Notes: generated by a model from the sequence alone, not told the origin. A stretch of 64,000 nucleotides of DNA from Sporosarcina sp. P32b (GCF_002743335.1 NZ_PDZB01000018.1:1-64000); one strand, 5' to 3'. Positions 18,028 to 31,154 are shown, counted from the stretch's first letter. Program-made: numbers and translations.

Positions 18028-19038
18028 ATGTCACAGAAGTTGCACGACCATGCATTGCAGTCTCAGAAGCAGGTTATTGATAAATTAACTATGATTCACC
18101 GAAGACAGCGTATTGGACATGCCTATATTTTTGACGGTTCAAATGGGGCTGGCAAAGAAGCGATTGCACAATATTTCACAAAACTGCTATTATGCATGAA
18201 TCCGAAAGAAAATGTTCCATGTGAAACATGTCATTCGTGTAAACGTATAGAATCGGGTAACCATCCGAACTTAGTATGGATTAGACCCGACGGACAGGAT
18301 ATCAAAAAGGATCAAATGTCCGAATTAATTATGAAGATGACGAAAAAAGGGTATGAAGAAGGACGAAAAGTATATGTGATTGTTAATGCGGAAAGAATGA
18401 ATGCTTCGGCAGCCAATACATTGCTGAAATTCCTAGAAGAACCTGAAGGAAGCGTCACAGCTATTTTACTTACAGATTCTTATCCATCCATTTTGCCGAC
18501 CATTCAATCACGTTGTCAGCGAATTTCACTACAGCCAATGAATCGCCAGAATAGTATTGAAAGTCTTGTGGAAAAAGGAGTTACAGCCTCTATGGCATCT
18601 ACTGTAACGATGATGACAGCAAATGTCGAAGTAGCTTATGAAATGGCTCAAGAAGATTCCTTTGTACAGAGACGGAAATTAGTGTTAAAATTAGTAGAGG
18701 CAATCGAACAGAGAACTCCGGGTGAGGCATTGCTGTTCATTCAGACAGATTGGATGCCTTCCATGAAGGAAAAAAGTGATTGTGAACAAGGACTCGATTT
18801 GCTTCTCTTCGCATACCGTGATATTGTGGCGGTAAAAGCAGGGTTGCAGTCGACGATATCCTATCCCGATCAAGTAGAAGTCTTCACAGGACATTCTGTC
18901 AAAAATACTTATAGCAGTTTAACTGTTAAAATAGATGCCGTCTTGCAGGCGAAAAAACGATTGCATCAAAATATGAATCGTACGCTTTTACTAGAACAAT
19001 TGGTGCTTACTATGCAGGAGGGGTTATTGTTTGTTTAA
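18028..19038 (+). CDS. holB: DNA polymerase III delta-prime subunit
   Basis: A 336-aa clamp-loader subunit. A degenerate P-loop (GSNGAGKEA), a zinc module (CETCHSCKRIESGNHPN) and NAERMNASAANTLLKFLEEP are typical of delta-prime. It acts as the stator of the clamp loader that puts the beta clamp on DNA. AAGGAGGAG precedes the ATG. The stop overlaps the ricT start by 8 nt, consistent with translational coupling. Confidence 0.95.
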   Translation: MSQKLHDHALQSQKQVIDKLTMIHRRQRIGHAYIFDGSNGAGKEAIAQYFTKLLLCMNPKENVPCETCHSCKRIESGNHPNLVWIRPDGQDIKKDQMSELIMKMTKKGYEEGRKVYVIVNAERMNASAANTLLKFLEEPEGSVTAILLTDSYPSILPTIQSRCQRISLQPMNRQNSIESLVEKGVTASMASTVTMMTANVEVAYEMAQEDSFVQRRKLVLKLVEAIEQRTPGEALLFIQTDWMPSMKEKSDCEQGLDLLLFAYRDIVAVKAGLQSTISYPDQVEVFTGHSVKNTYSSLTVKIDAVLQAKKRLHQNMNRTLLLEQLVLTMQEGLLFV

Positions 19039-19858
19039 AGTCGTAGGCGTCCGCTTTAAAAAGGCGGGAAAATTATATTATTTCGACCCATTGGATATGC
19101 CGATTGAAATTGGTGACTATGTCATTGTGGAAACCGCGAGAGGCGTAGAGTACGGTAAAGTAGCCAGTCGAAGTAATGAAATAGATGATGAAGATGTCGT
19201 TTTGCCATTGAAAAAGATCATTCGTCTTGCAGATGAGGGTGATCGTGAACGCGTCAAAGAGAATGAGCAAGAAGCTAATGAAGCATTTGATGTCTGCGTA
19301 GAAAAAATTGCGGAACATCAATTAGATATGCGTTTAGTAGATGTAGAATATACATTTGATCGTAATAAAATTGTTTTTTACTTCACTGCTGAAGGTCGAG
19401 TAGACTTCCGCAACTTAGTGAAAGATCTCGCTGCGATTTTCCGGACGAGAATCGAATTGCGCCAAATCGGTGTGCGTGATGAAGCAAAAATGCTAGGCGG
19501 TATTGGTCCATGTGGTAGAATGCTTTGCTGTTCAACATTTTTGGGTGATTTTGAACCAGTGTCTATTAAGATGGCGAAAGATCAAAACCTTTCATTGAAC
19601 CCATCGAAAATTTCTGGTCTGTGTGGTCGCTTGATGTGTTGCTTGAAGTATGAAAATGATGCATATGAAGAAGCGAAAGCACTCATGCCCGATCTTGGTA
19701 AACAAGTAGTTACACAGGATGGAGTAGGGAAGGTAGTCGGACTGAACTTATTGGAGCGTGTGCTTCAAGTGAATATGCCGGCATTTGAACGAGTAGTGGA
19801 ATATGCGTGGAGTGAGATTGAGGATTTACAGAAAGAAACAGCTCAATTGACTAAATGA
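19031..19858 (+). CDS. ricT: RicT (YaaT), Y-complex / PSP1 domain protein
   Basis: A 275-aa PSP1-domain protein. TTG start with AGGAGGGG upstream, overlapping holB. The cysteine-rich [12 protein letters not shown] and [14 protein letters not shown] segments are the family hallmarks. In B. subtilis RicT works with RicA and RicF in a complex that carries iron-sulphur clusters, promotes RNase Y-dependent maturation of mRNAs and is needed for sporulation and competence. Conserved position before yabA. Confidence 0.94.
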   Translation: MFKVVGVRFKKAGKLYYFDPLDMPIEIGDYVIVETARGVEYGKVASRSNEIDDEDVVLPLKKIIRLADEGDRERVKENEQEANEAFDVCVEKIAEHQLDMRLVDVEYTFDRNKIVFYFTAEGRVDFRNLVKDLAAIFRTRIELRQIGVRDEAKMLGGIGPCGRMLCCSTFLGDFEPVSIKMAKDQNLSLNPSKISGLCGRLMCCLKYENDAYEEAKALMPDLGKQVVTQDGVGKVVGLNLLERVLQVNMPAFERVVEYAWSEIEDLQKETAQLTK

Positions 19859-19871
19859 TGAGGTGGAACAG

Positions 19872-20231
19872 TTGAAAGAAGTGAACTTCCTTGACAGGGT
19901 AATGGATTTTGAACAACAGTTGGATTCTATGCAAAAACAATTCAGGGAACTCATTGGATTTGTTGCAAAGATGACTGAAGAAAACCACTCGCTTCGTCTG
20001 GAAAACCATCATCTACGAACGCGACTCGATGAAATCGATAAGATTACACAAGAAATAGAAGAGGCCGCGCGTGATGAACGTCCAAAGAAGCTTGATGTGG
20101 GCGAAGGCGTAGACAATCTGGCTCGTTTGTACAATGAAGGTTTTCATGTGTGCAATGTCCACTATGGCAGCAGTCGTAAAGGCGAGGATTGTCTATTCTG
20201 CCTGTCATTCTTAAATAAACAGAACGGTTGA
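19872..20231 (+). CDS. yabA: replication initiation control protein YabA
   Basis: A 119-aa negative regulator of replication initiation that in B. subtilis bridges DnaA and the beta clamp. TTG at 19872 is chosen because AGGTGG lies just upstream and the length then equals the family length; the GTG at 19863 overlaps that Shine-Dalgarno. N-terminal coiled coil with leucine-rich heptads, and a C-terminal zinc-binding region with CNVHYG and CLFC. Confidence 0.94.
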   Translation: MKEVNFLDRVMDFEQQLDSMQKQFRELIGFVAKMTEENHSLRLENHHLRTRLDEIDKITQEIEEAARDERPKKLDVGEGVDNLARLYNEGFHVCNVHYGSSRKGEDCLFCLSFLNKQNG

Positions 20232-20234
20232 GAG

Positions 20235-20265
20235 GTCAATTCCTATTTTTAGGTATTGGCTTTTT
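20235..20265 (+). terminator. weak intrinsic terminator after yabA
   Basis: GTCAATTCCTA / TAGGTATTGGC stem with a TTTT loop and a following T-rich run. Two imperfect pairs. Confidence 0.6.
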
Positions 20266-20289
20266 CTTTTGATTGAAGGAGTGTAGATT

Positions 20290-21030
20290 GTGAACCTACA
20301 AAGTGACGAACGATTGGATTATTTATTAGCAGAGGACTTGCGGATTATTCAAAGTCCTTCCGTTTTTTCCTTTTCACTAGATGCGGTGCTGCTGGCGCGT
20401 TTTGCCTATATGCCGATCCGTGGAGGCAAGATTGTGGATTTGTGTACGGGGAATGGTGTAATCCCATTGTTCATGAGTGCTCGAACAAAAGGTGAAATCA
20501 TCGGTATTGAGTTGCAAGAACGGCTAGCGGATATGGCACACAGAAGCGTAGCGCTTAACGGTCTCGAAGAACAGATAACAATTGAACATGAAAACGTCAT
20601 AGGGATTGCAAAGAAAATTGGTTACGAAGTATATGACACCGTAACATGCAATCCGCCTTATTTCCCGGCAAATGAAGCAAGTGCTAGAAATAAAAGTGAG
20701 CACTATACGATCGCTAGGCATGAAGTGGAGCTAACATTAGATCAAGCAGTGAAATCTGCAAGTGAATTATTGAAGCAAGGTGGAAAAGCGGCTTTTGTCC
20801 ACCGGCCTGGCAGACTTCTCGACATCATTACATCGATGAGACAGTACCGTCTGGAACCAAAGCGCATTCGTTTTGTCTATCCGAAAGAAGGAAAAGATGC
20901 GAATACACTGTTAATTGAAGCAATTAAGGATGGAAAACCTGATCTGAAAATCCTACCTCCTTTATATGTCTACCGCGAAAATGGGGAGTATACAGAAGAA
21001 GTGAGGCAGCTATTGTATGGAGAAGAATGA
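20290..21030 (+). CDS. yabB: tRNA1(Val) (adenine(37)-N6)-methyltransferase-like (YabB)
   Basis: A 246-aa class I SAM-dependent methyltransferase. [15 protein letters not shown] is motif I, and TCNPPYF is the NPPY motif of enzymes that methylate an exocyclic amine. Family knowledge points to N6-methylation of adenine 37 in a tRNA. Starts at GTG with GGAGTG upstream. It overlaps yazA by 14 nt. Confidence 0.9.
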   Translation: MNLQSDERLDYLLAEDLRIIQSPSVFSFSLDAVLLARFAYMPIRGGKIVDLCTGNGVIPLFMSARTKGEIIGIELQERLADMAHRSVALNGLEEQITIEHENVIGIAKKIGYEVYDTVTCNPPYFPANEASARNKSEHYTIARHEVELTLDQAVKSASELLKQGGKAAFVHRPGRLLDIITSMRQYRLEPKRIRFVYPKEGKDANTLLIEAIKDGKPDLKILPPLYVYRENGEYTEEVRQLLYGEE

Positions 21031-21280
21031 ACACTTCTTCTATGTGCTGACATGTAATGATGGATCGTATTATGCTGGATATACGAATGATTTAGAACGT
21101 CGCTTGCGTGTACATAATGAAGGAAAAGGTGCTAAATATACGAGAGGGCGCTTACCTGTAAAGTACATTTATCAAGAATCGTTTGAAACGCAGCGACAGG
21201 CGATGCAAGCAGAGTATCAGTTTAAGCAATTGACCAGAAAACAAAAAGAACACTATATAAAAAAGGAGCGGTCCACATGA
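21017..21280 (+). CDS. yazA: GIY-YIG domain protein (YazA)
   Basis: An 87-aa single GIY-YIG nuclease domain: [20 protein letters not shown] contains the YVL...YAGYT core, followed by the conserved Arg (RRLRVH) and the catalytic Glu region (QAEYQFKQL). The family resembles UvrC and Slx1 nucleases; the cellular substrate of the stand-alone protein is not settled. Overlaps both neighbours (14 nt with yabB, 4 nt with rsmI). Confidence 0.92.
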   Translation: MEKNEHFFYVLTCNDGSYYAGYTNDLERRLRVHNEGKGAKYTRGRLPVKYIYQESFETQRQAMQAEYQFKQLTRKQKEHYIKKERST

Positions 21281-22155
21281 TTACGTCACAAAAGAGTGCC
21301 GAAGCAACAGAGTTCGGGAAGCTGTTCATCGTAGGCACACCAATCGGCAACCTCGAGGACATGACATTCCGTGCAGTCCGAATCTTACAGGAAGCAGATT
21401 ATATTGCGGCGGAGGACACGCGTAATACGATAAAATTATGTAATCATTTTGAGATTACTACACAAATGATCAGCTATCATGAACACAATACACGTGTGGC
21501 GGGAGAAAAGATTATAGAACTCCTTCAAGAAGGGAAGGATATTGCTATTGTCAGTGATGCAGGAATGCCGTGTATTTCAGATCCTGGTGCAGATCTAGTG
21601 GAATTGGCTATTGAACAGGGAATTGCTGTCGTTCCTGTTCCAGGACCGAACGCAGCCATTACAGCATTAGTAGCATCAGGTATTACACCACAACCGTTCT
21701 TGTTTTTTGGCTTTCTATCGCGTCAAAAGAAGGAGCTGAAAATCCAGCTCGAGAAATTACAGCGCTATGAGGAAACCTTATTGTTTTACGAAGCCCCTCA
21801 TCGTTTAAAACAGACACTGCGTGGCTTAGCAGAACAGTTTGGGGATGAACGAAAGATTGTAATGGCCCGCGAATTGACGAAGCGATTTGAGGAATTCTTG
21901 AGAGGGACAATTGCAGAAGCAATTGAGTGGGCAGATTCCAATGAAATTAGAGGAGAGTTCTGTTTGGTCGTGGAAGGTAATCAGGACATCCAACAGGAAG
22001 TTGCGACTGCCTGGTGGACAGACTTGTCAATCAAGGAGCATGTTGAACATATAATAGAAGAAAAAGAAATTCGTTCGAAAGATGCGATAAAAGAGGTAGC
22101 CGATCTTCGCGAGGTAAGTAAACGAGATGTTTATCAGGCATATCACGTAGAATAA
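21277..22155 (+). CDS. rsmI: 16S rRNA (cytidine(1402)-2'-O)-methyltransferase
   Basis: A 292-aa tetrapyrrole-methylase-fold enzyme. LFIVGTPIGNLEDMTFRA at the start, AEDTRNT, SDAGMPCISDPG and VPGPNAA are the family motifs. It 2'-O-methylates C1402 of 16S rRNA near the P site. The ATG overlaps the yazA stop; AAGGAGCGG lies upstream. Confidence 0.95.
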   Translation: MITSQKSAEATEFGKLFIVGTPIGNLEDMTFRAVRILQEADYIAAEDTRNTIKLCNHFEITTQMISYHEHNTRVAGEKIIELLQEGKDIAIVSDAGMPCISDPGADLVELAIEQGIAVVPVPGPNAAITALVASGITPQPFLFFGFLSRQKKELKIQLEKLQRYEETLLFYEAPHRLKQTLRGLAEQFGDERKIVMARELTKRFEEFLRGTIAEAIEWADSNEIRGEFCLVVEGNQDIQQEVATAWWTDLSIKEHVEHIIEEKEIRSKDAIKEVADLREVSKRDVYQAYHVE

Positions 22156-22160
22156 GACAA

Positions 22161-22195
22161 AAAAGTCCTGAACGTGTTAAACGTTCAGGACTTTT
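22161..22195. terminator. bidirectional terminator between rsmI and abrB
   Basis: Perfect 15-bp inverted repeat AAAAGTCCTGAACGT / ACGTTCAGGACTTTT with a 5-nt loop and A/T tracts on both sides. It can end rsmI on the plus strand and abrB on the minus strand. Confidence 0.92.
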
Positions 22196-22200
22196 ACAAA

Positions 22201-22476
22201 TCAATTGATTTTATTTTGAATTTCATCCATCAATTGTTTTGCGCCTTCAGGACTCAAAATTAACTTGCCGTCGATCAAACGAAGGTTATCATCCGATACT
22301 TCCCCCGTAATAGAACATGTCATATTAGGCATGTACTTTTTCAAGATGATTTTGTCGTCGTCCACGTATATTTCTAATGCGTCTTTTTGCTCAATACCGA
22401 GCGTACGACGGAGTTCAATCGGTATCACAACACGGCCTAGCTCATCAACTTTTCTTACAATTCCAGTAGACTTCAT
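22201..22476 (-). CDS. abrB: transition-state regulator AbrB
   Basis: A 91-aa AbrB-family regulator, the only minus-strand gene of this core block. N-terminal swapped-hairpin DNA-binding domain (STGIVRKVDELGRVVIP, then LRRTLGI) and a C-terminal multimerisation half. In B. subtilis AbrB represses stationary-phase genes including biofilm genes, and is itself repressed by Spo0A-P. AGGGGGAA precedes the ATG. Convergent with rsmI through the shared terminator. Confidence 0.95.
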   Translation of the reverse strand: MKSTGIVRKVDELGRVVIPIELRRTLGIEQKDALEIYVDDDKIILKKYMPNMTCSITGEVSDDNLRLIDGKLILSPEGAKQLMDEIQNKIN

Positions 22477-24738
<2,262 letters not shown>

Positions 24739-24755
24739 TTCATCACGTAATAAAG

Positions 24756-24801
24756 CTGTCATGAGAGGTCGCATTCAACGACTTCTGGTGGCAGTTTTTT
24801 T
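24756..24801 (+). terminator. intrinsic terminator after metG
   Basis: A 16-bp imperfect stem (CTGTCATGAGAGGTCG / CGACTTCTGGTGGCAG) with a 7-nt loop and seven T residues. Confidence 0.85.
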
Positions 24802-25181
24802 GTGTATAGGCATTAAGTGAGGAATTGGATAGTAGGATGCGGAGTTATGTTGTTGCAGATGGTTTTCTAGTCGGCTATTTTTATAGGAGAATGGTTCTGC
24901 TTACGCAAAGAGTGGAATATTCATTATCCTTCCCTCGGTACTTACGGGCGGCTTCCGCGATATACCCACTTTGCTTAATTTTATGTCACAAATGTTACAA
25001 CAAACCTATAAAAGCAAAAGGTTTGCCATATACTTCCTAAAGGTTGAGCATGTCTAGTAGTAAAGCGTTTCTGGTTTATTAAACAGAATAAACAATCTAT
25101 TTGTAACACAACTGTAATACAACTGAGATGAAAGACACAATCAAAGACAATAGAATAGAAAACAGTGTTAGGAGAGATACT
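24802..25181. other. metG-tatD intergenic region
   Basis: About 380 nt without a supported gene; the open frame at 24825-25040 lacks a ribosome binding site and any protein-like pattern. One small inverted repeat, GTTTATT / AATAAAC with a 6-nt loop, lies at 25074-25093. I could not assign a promoter for the DNase gene. Confidence 0.4.
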
Positions 25182-25949
25182 ATGTTTATTGATACACATG
25201 TTCACTTAAATGCAGATCAATACGAAGAAGACGTGGAAGAAGTCATTCAACGTGCAATTGATGCAAACGTAGAAAAAATGGTCGTAGTTGGGTTTGATAC
25301 AAAAACTATCAACAAAGCCATGGAGTTAGTAGAACAATATCCATTCATCTATGGTGTTATTGGTTGGCATCCTGTTGATGCAGTAGATTGCACAGAAAAT
25401 GATCTACACTGGATCAAGGAGTTGTCGGCCCATCCGAAAGTTGTCGGCATTGGAGAAACCGGTCTCGATTACCACTGGGATAAATCACCGAAAGATATAC
25501 AGCAAGAGTTATTCCGTAAACAGATACGACTGGCAAAGGAAGTAGAGTTGCCAATCATCATTCATAATCGCGACGCAACAGGCGACGTAGTTCGTATTCT
25601 TCAGGAAGAAAATGCGGCGGAAGTCGGTGGGATTATGCATTGTTACGGCGGTAGTGTTGAAACAGCCCAACAATGTATAGAAATGAATTTTCTTATCTCG
25701 CTAGGTGGGCCTGTAACATTTAAGAATGCTAGAATGCCAAAAGAAGTAGCGACAAAGATTTCACTAGACAAGCTGTTAATCGAAACGGATGCACCGTATT
25801 TAACACCGCATCCTTATCGAGGGAAGCGCAACGAACCTGCCTATGTCACGTTAGTGGCGGAGGAAATTGCGCGGTTGAAAGAAGTGTCGGTTGAGGAAGT
25901 AGCAAAGCAAACGACTGCAAATGCATTACAACTGTTTAAGATTCAGTGA
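25182..25949 (+). CDS. tatD: TatD-family DNase (YabD)
   Basis: A 255-aa metal-dependent hydrolase. MFIDTHVHLNADQYEED carries the HxH metal motif, GIGETGLDYHW the metal-ligand Glu, IIHNRDA and MHCYGG the His ligands and LIETDAPYL the catalytic Asp. The family has 3'-5' exonuclease activity on single-stranded DNA. The ATG at 25182 follows TAGGAGAGA and gives the family length. Precedes yabE as in B. subtilis. Confidence 0.95.
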   Translation: MFIDTHVHLNADQYEEDVEEVIQRAIDANVEKMVVVGFDTKTINKAMELVEQYPFIYGVIGWHPVDAVDCTENDLHWIKELSAHPKVVGIGETGLDYHWDKSPKDIQQELFRKQIRLAKEVELPIIIHNRDATGDVVRILQEENAAEVGGIMHCYGGSVETAQQCIEMNFLISLGGPVTFKNARMPKEVATKISLDKLLIETDAPYLTPHPYRGKRNEPAYVTLVAEEIARLKEVSVEEVAKQTTANALQLFKIQ

Positions 25950-26021
25950 ACGACTTATGGCAATTATTTGTCTTACAGATCTGAAATGTCTCTAGTAAGG
26001 AACGGTTAGTAGTTTGGAAGT

Positions 26022-26050
26022 TTGACAGTGTAATTTAAACGCTATATACT
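26022..26050 (+). promoter_or_regulatory. sigma-A promoter of yabE
   Basis: TTGACA (26022-26027), a 17-nt spacer and TATACT (26045-26050), 32 nt before the yabE ATG. Near-consensus. Confidence 0.85.
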
Positions 26051-26081
26051 CAGCCGAGTAATGAAAGGGGAATTTTTTAAC

Positions 26082-27365
26082 ATGTCTCAGAAGAATACTA
26101 AGTTTATGCGCATTGGGATTTTATTAATGGCAATGGCATTATTCGTAGCAACAACGTCACTCGTATTGATTGACGGAAAAAAGAAGAACATCTCAATGGA
26201 CCTTAATGGTAAGCAAATAGAATTACGTACAGCAGCATCTACAGTTGGAGAAGTACTAGCGGCTAATGACGTAAACGTACAAAAGCATGACCTAGTAGAA
26301 CCGACAGTTAACACGCCGCTTGAAAACGATACAGAGATCAAATGGCAAAAAGCAAACAAAGTAGTAATTGACGTAGATGGTAAGACACAAGAACTTTGGA
26401 CAACGGAAGCTACCGTAAATGATGTACTTAAAACAGCAGAAATTGAAGTTGCTACACATGACGAAATTGAACCAGCTCTAGAAACGAAGATTACAGAAAA
26501 TCAACCAATTGCGATTGCTAAAGCATTCCCGGTTACTGTTAAAGACGGTGGAAAAGAGCGTACTGTATGGTCAACGCAAACTACTGTTAGAAAGTTTTTG
26601 ACAGATCAAAATATCCGTCTTTCAAACTTGGATAAAGTAGAAGGCGACACAAATGCAAAGTTGACGGCATCTAATGCTGTAGTTAACATTGCACGTGTAG
26701 AGAAAGTCACAGATGTAGTTGAAGAAACGGCAGACTTCAAAACAAAAAGAAAAACAGATATGACGATGCTTCAAGGTAAAGAGAAAGTTGTCACTAACGG
26801 AAAAAAGGGTAAACTACAAAAGAAATTCCAAATTACAAAAAAGAATGGAAAAGTGGTTTCTCGTGAATTAGTTGGTAAGACAATGGTGGAAGAGCCTACA
26901 CATAAAGTAGTTCATGTAGGAGCTAAAGCGCCAAAAGTAGAAGTAGCAACTGCAGCTCCGGCTCCAGCAAAAGCGACTGCAAGTGCATCTACAAATGCAA
27001 CGGCAAAATCTTCAAGTACACCAGCAAAAGCGCAAGTAGCAGTTTCACGCGGTAACAGTAGCGAGCCAAGCGGTGGAAAAGAATTTTACGCAAATGCGAG
27101 TGCATATACAGCTTATTGTAATGGATGTTCAGGAATCACAGCGACAGGTATTAACTTGCGCGCGAACCCCAATATGAAATTAATTGCAGTTGATCCACGA
27201 GTGATTCCACTAGGATCTAAGGTTTGGGTGGAAGGTTATGGTTATGCAATCGCAGGAGATACAGGTGGAGCAATCAAAGGAAACCGTATCGATTTACACA
27301 TGCCTACAAAAGAAGCGGCTTATTCATTTGGTCGTCGTCAAGTAAAGATTAAAGTCATCAACTAA
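26082..27365 (+). CDS. yabE: cell-wall-binding protein YabE (DUF348, G5 and 3D domains)
   Basis: A 427-aa exported protein resembling resuscitation/stationary-phase survival factors. A membrane-spanning signal (about residues 6-26) is followed by three DUF348 repeats (each with an ELRTAAST-, ELWTTEAT- or TVWSTQTT-like core), a G5 domain, an Ala/Ser/Thr-rich linker (about 290-335) and a C-terminal 3D domain with the three Asp (AVDPRVIPLGS, AGDTGG, RIDLHM). The 3D fold is that of MltA-like lytic enzymes acting on peptidoglycan. The ATG at 26082 follows AAAGGGGAA. In B. subtilis yabE is controlled by an antisense RNA; I did not find one here. Confidence 0.92.
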   Translation: MSQKNTKFMRIGILLMAMALFVATTSLVLIDGKKKNISMDLNGKQIELRTAASTVGEVLAANDVNVQKHDLVEPTVNTPLENDTEIKWQKANKVVIDVDGKTQELWTTEATVNDVLKTAEIEVATHDEIEPALETKITENQPIAIAKAFPVTVKDGGKERTVWSTQTTVRKFLTDQNIRLSNLDKVEGDTNAKLTASNAVVNIARVEKVTDVVEETADFKTKRKTDMTMLQGKEKVVTNGKKGKLQKKFQITKKNGKVVSRELVGKTMVEEPTHKVVHVGAKAPKVEVATAAPAPAKATASASTNATAKSSSTPAKAQVAVSRGNSSEPSGGKEFYANASAYTAYCNGCSGITATGINLRANPNMKLIAVDPRVIPLGSKVWVEGYGYAIAGDTGGAIKGNRIDLHMPTKEAAYSFGRRQVKIKVIN

Positions 27366-27374
27366 TAGCGGTAT

Positions 27375-27416
27375 ACCGATAAGGAGAAGAAAAACTCTTC
27401 CCCTTATCGGTTTTTT
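27375..27416 (+). terminator. intrinsic terminator after yabE
   Basis: 16-bp stem ACCGATAAGGAGAAGA / TCTTCCCCTTATCGGT with one mismatch and a 5-nt loop, then six T residues. Confidence 0.92.
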
Positions 27417-27499
27417 CTGTTTCCTGCCGGTATGGTTGTACAGAATCGAAAAAACACAGTAAAATAGTAAGAATGATATCGTAAGAAAAGAGGAATAGT

Positions 27500-28952
<1,453 letters not shown>

Positions 28953-29002
28953 AATTAATGACAATTTCATATGAAAAATTAGTGAAATTCATCATAAAGT
29001 GA

Positions 29003-29071
29003 TTGACAAAGACATAGGCAAACTGTTAAAATAAAAATTTTGTTGACAAACGCATGTAAAAATGTTATGCT
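29003..29071 (+). promoter_or_regulatory. tandem sigma-A promoters of veg
   Basis: Two promoters in a row: TTGACA (29003-29008) with an 18-nt spacer and TAAAAT (29027-29032), and TTGACA (29043-29048) with a 17-nt spacer and TATGCT (29066-29071). Both -35 boxes are consensus. The B. subtilis veg gene is also known for very strong tandem promoters. Confidence 0.85.
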
Positions 29072-29095
29072 TATATTTAGTGAGGTGTAAGTAAC

Positions 29096-29362
29096 ATGCC
29101 AAAAACATTAGCAGACATTAAAAAGTCACTGGACGCTCATTTAGGGAAACGTCTCCACTTGAAAGCAAATGGTGGTCGTAAGAAGACGATTGAACATGCT
29201 GGAGTCTTGCGCGATACGTATCGTGCCGTTTTCGTAGTAGAGTTGGATCAGGATGACAATGCGTTTGAAAGAGTTTCTTACAGCTATGCTGATATTTTAA
29301 CCGAAGCGGTTGAAATAACAGTCCTTGATGGTTCGGACCAAACGGCCTTTATCATCAAATAA
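29096..29362 (+). CDS. veg: Veg protein (biofilm-related, DUF1021)
   Basis: An 88-aa small basic protein of the Veg family, with [15 protein letters not shown] at the start and [19 protein letters not shown] in the middle. In B. subtilis it stimulates biofilm formation by antagonising SinR, and is highly expressed. TGAGGTG precedes the ATG. A strong terminator follows, so it is a single-gene unit. Confidence 0.95.
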   Translation: MPKTLADIKKSLDAHLGKRLHLKANGGRKKTIEHAGVLRDTYRAVFVVELDQDDNAFERVSYSYADILTEAVEITVLDGSDQTAFIIK

Positions 29363-29394
29363 TTCATCATGCTATTTTAATTTATTTCCTAGTG

Positions 29395-29429
29395 AATCCG
29401 CCGGAATGTTCTGGCGGATTTTTTATTTT
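29395..29429 (+). terminator. intrinsic terminator after veg
   Basis: AATCCGCC / GGCGGATT stem with an inner GAA/TTC helix and a T-rich tail. Confidence 0.9.
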
Positions 29430-29502
29430 GTTACATAACTGAAGTGTAGTTTTCCTTGGACAGCACACACTACAAGTGTCAGCCGCAAAGGAGGAAACTA
29501 TA

Positions 29503-29676
29503 ATGGCGAGAAAAGGCGTCATGTCAGATCAATTGAAAGTAGAAATCGCGAAAGAGCTTGGCTTCTATGATGTAGTACAGAAAGAAGGCTGGGGCGGTAT
29601 TCGCTCACGTGATGCAGGAAACATGGTAAAACATGCAATTGAGATGGCGAGTAGACAAGTGGAGGAAAAGAAATAA
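29503..29676 (+). CDS. sspF: alpha/beta-type small acid-soluble spore protein SspF
   Basis: A 57-aa SASP that coats forespore DNA and protects it from [19 protein letters not shown] contains the GPR protease site region (EIAKELG), and [20 protein letters not shown] is the DNA-binding repeat. ATG 29503 follows AAAGGAGGAAAC. Transcription is expected from the forespore sigma factor G, but I did not find a clear sigma-G box. Confidence 0.93.
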   Translation: MARKGVMSDQLKVEIAKELGFYDVVQKEGWGGIRSRDAGNMVKHAIEMASRQVEEKK

Positions 29677-29717
29677 TCCAACCAATGTCCGTAGAATCCA
29701 AAACAGGCTGACAAAAG

Positions 29718-29756
29718 GAACTGCAAAGGGGAAATTGCTTTGCAGTTCTATTTTTT
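29718..29756 (+). terminator. intrinsic terminator after sspF
   Basis: GAACTGCAAAG / CTTTGCAGTTC perfect 11-bp stem, 9-nt loop and T run. It also lies just downstream of the convergent monooxygenase gene. Confidence 0.9.
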
Positions 29757-29778
29757 GATAAAAAAGAAGGCTATCGAA

Positions 29779-31077
29779 TTACTTACGCTTCCACTGTTCA
29801 CTATCACTCGGAACATTTGCACGGGTCCACCATTTGGCTTCGTATAGATTGCCGTTATATATCACTTGATCGCCGGCAACGTATACATTTGCAGTGCGCC
29901 ACTGAGGCACACCTGTAGCAGCGGACTTCACAAGTTTCCATACAGCTGAATCCCCTGGGAGATCTCCGCGAGTCCACCATTGTGCTTCATATAAACTATT
30001 CTCATAGATTACTTGATTTCCTACTAAATAAACAAGCTTCTTTTCCCATTTCTTCACATTGGCATTAATGATCTTGATGAATTTCCAAACATCTTTTTTT
30101 CCTGGAGTATCACCGCTCGTCCACCACTGCGCTTCGTATACGATACCTTCGTGTACCACTTGATTACCAACTGTATAGACGTTTTTCATCTTCCAGTTGC
30201 GCAGGTCTGTGTTAGCCGGTTCTAATAGTTTCCATACAGCAGAATCACCAGGGAGATCACCACGTGTCCACCACTGTGCTTCATATAATGAGCTTTCGAA
30301 TTGTGCCTGATCGCCTTCTACATAAACCTTGCCTTCGTCCCACTTGACTGCCGGTGGAGCAGGCCTATCTAAATCAGGTTTTGGCTGAACAGGCTTTTCC
30401 GGTTTTGTTTCAGGTAACGGCTTGCTCGGAATAATAGGTGTCATATCAATATTCTTATCGGGCTCAGTTGGTATTGCCTGTTTTCCACCAAAGTCCGCAT
30501 CAATGACGTTATAGAATGCATTCTTTGTATCACCAATATTCCATACAGCGAGGATCACGTGATAACCCGTACGTTCAGGTACATTGCAAGTATGCGTTAC
30601 TTCGGAAGGTGGTCTCTGTTTTTTGCCGTCTACTGTACAGAACTTTTGAAGATCTGCGCGTTTCAACGGTTGGTTCGTATCCCATCCTGTACGTGTAATG
30701 TAATATTCCCATGATCCTGTTACATGTGGTGCTGTGAATTTCCATTTGAATTGATTCATCCCGTTTTTCATTGCAACTTTCTGCCAACGAAGGCGGGTTT
30801 GTGCATCTAATTCGAAGAAAGTATTGGCGCTGGCAATTTTACCGTCAGCTGGACCACCAATCGGAAAATTCCCTGGTGCTTCCAAGCTCTGTGGTTCATA
30901 GATGATTCTCCCACAGTTCTTATTATCTCCTTGCTTGCATAATAGTGCTCGACTTTCTGGTTGGCTTACGTACCCGTGTGCAGATGCCTGACTTGAAAAC
31001 GAAAAAGTCATTAGCATGATAAAAAGTGCACTGATAAGTACAGACCAGGGAGTCATGTGGTGCATATGTAACTTCAT
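29779..31077 (-). CDS. AA10 lytic polysaccharide monooxygenase with four chitin-binding-like modules
   Basis: A 432-aa secreted copper enzyme that oxidatively cleaves chitin or cellulose. The signal peptide should be cut in SQASA/HGYV, leaving the N-terminal His of the copper histidine brace; the second His is in TAPHVTGSWEYYIT. The AA10 domain spans residues about 34-210, then a Pro-rich linker and four tandem repeats of about 45 aa with the pattern VYxxGxQVxYxxxLYEAxWW, like CBM5/12 chitin-binding modules. AGGAGGATAAGAG precedes the ATG. It lies against the direction of the core genes, between sspF and ispE, as part of an accessory island. Confidence 0.93.
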   Translation of the reverse strand: MKLHMHHMTPWSVLISALFIMLMTFSFSSQASAHGYVSQPESRALLCKQGDNKNCGRIIYEPQSLEAPGNFPIGGPADGKIASANTFFELDAQTRLRWQKVAMKNGMNQFKWKFTAPHVTGSWEYYITRTGWDTNQPLKRADLQKFCTVDGKKQRPPSEVTHTCNVPERTGYHVILAVWNIGDTKNAFYNVIDADFGGKQAIPTEPDKNIDMTPIIPSKPLPETKPEKPVQPKPDLDRPAPPAVKWDEGKVYVEGDQAQFESSLYEAQWWTRGDLPGDSAVWKLLEPANTDLRNWKMKNVYTVGNQVVHEGIVYEAQWWTSGDTPGKKDVWKFIKIINANVKKWEKKLVYLVGNQVIYENSLYEAQWWTRGDLPGDSAVWKLVKSAATGVPQWRTANVYVAGDQVIYNGNLYEAKWWTRANVPSDSEQWKRK

Positions 31078-31126
31078 TTCTCTTATCCTCCTGATAGTTT
31101 GTATTAACTATGTTTGCTATATTTGT

Positions 31127-31154
31127 ATCATAGCTCTTTGTTTACAGGAATCAA
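31127..31154 (-). promoter_or_regulatory. probable sigma-A promoter of the LPMO gene
   Basis: On the minus strand TTGATT, a 16-nt spacer and TATGAT, about 50 nt upstream of the ATG. Confidence 0.5.

Noticed and set aside
24825-25040. 71-codon frame after metG
   Set aside because: No Shine-Dalgarno and no recognisable sequence.
25074-25093. Small inverted repeat as an operator for the TatD-type DNase gene
   Set aside because: Only 7-bp AT-rich arms, which is expected by chance in this composition.
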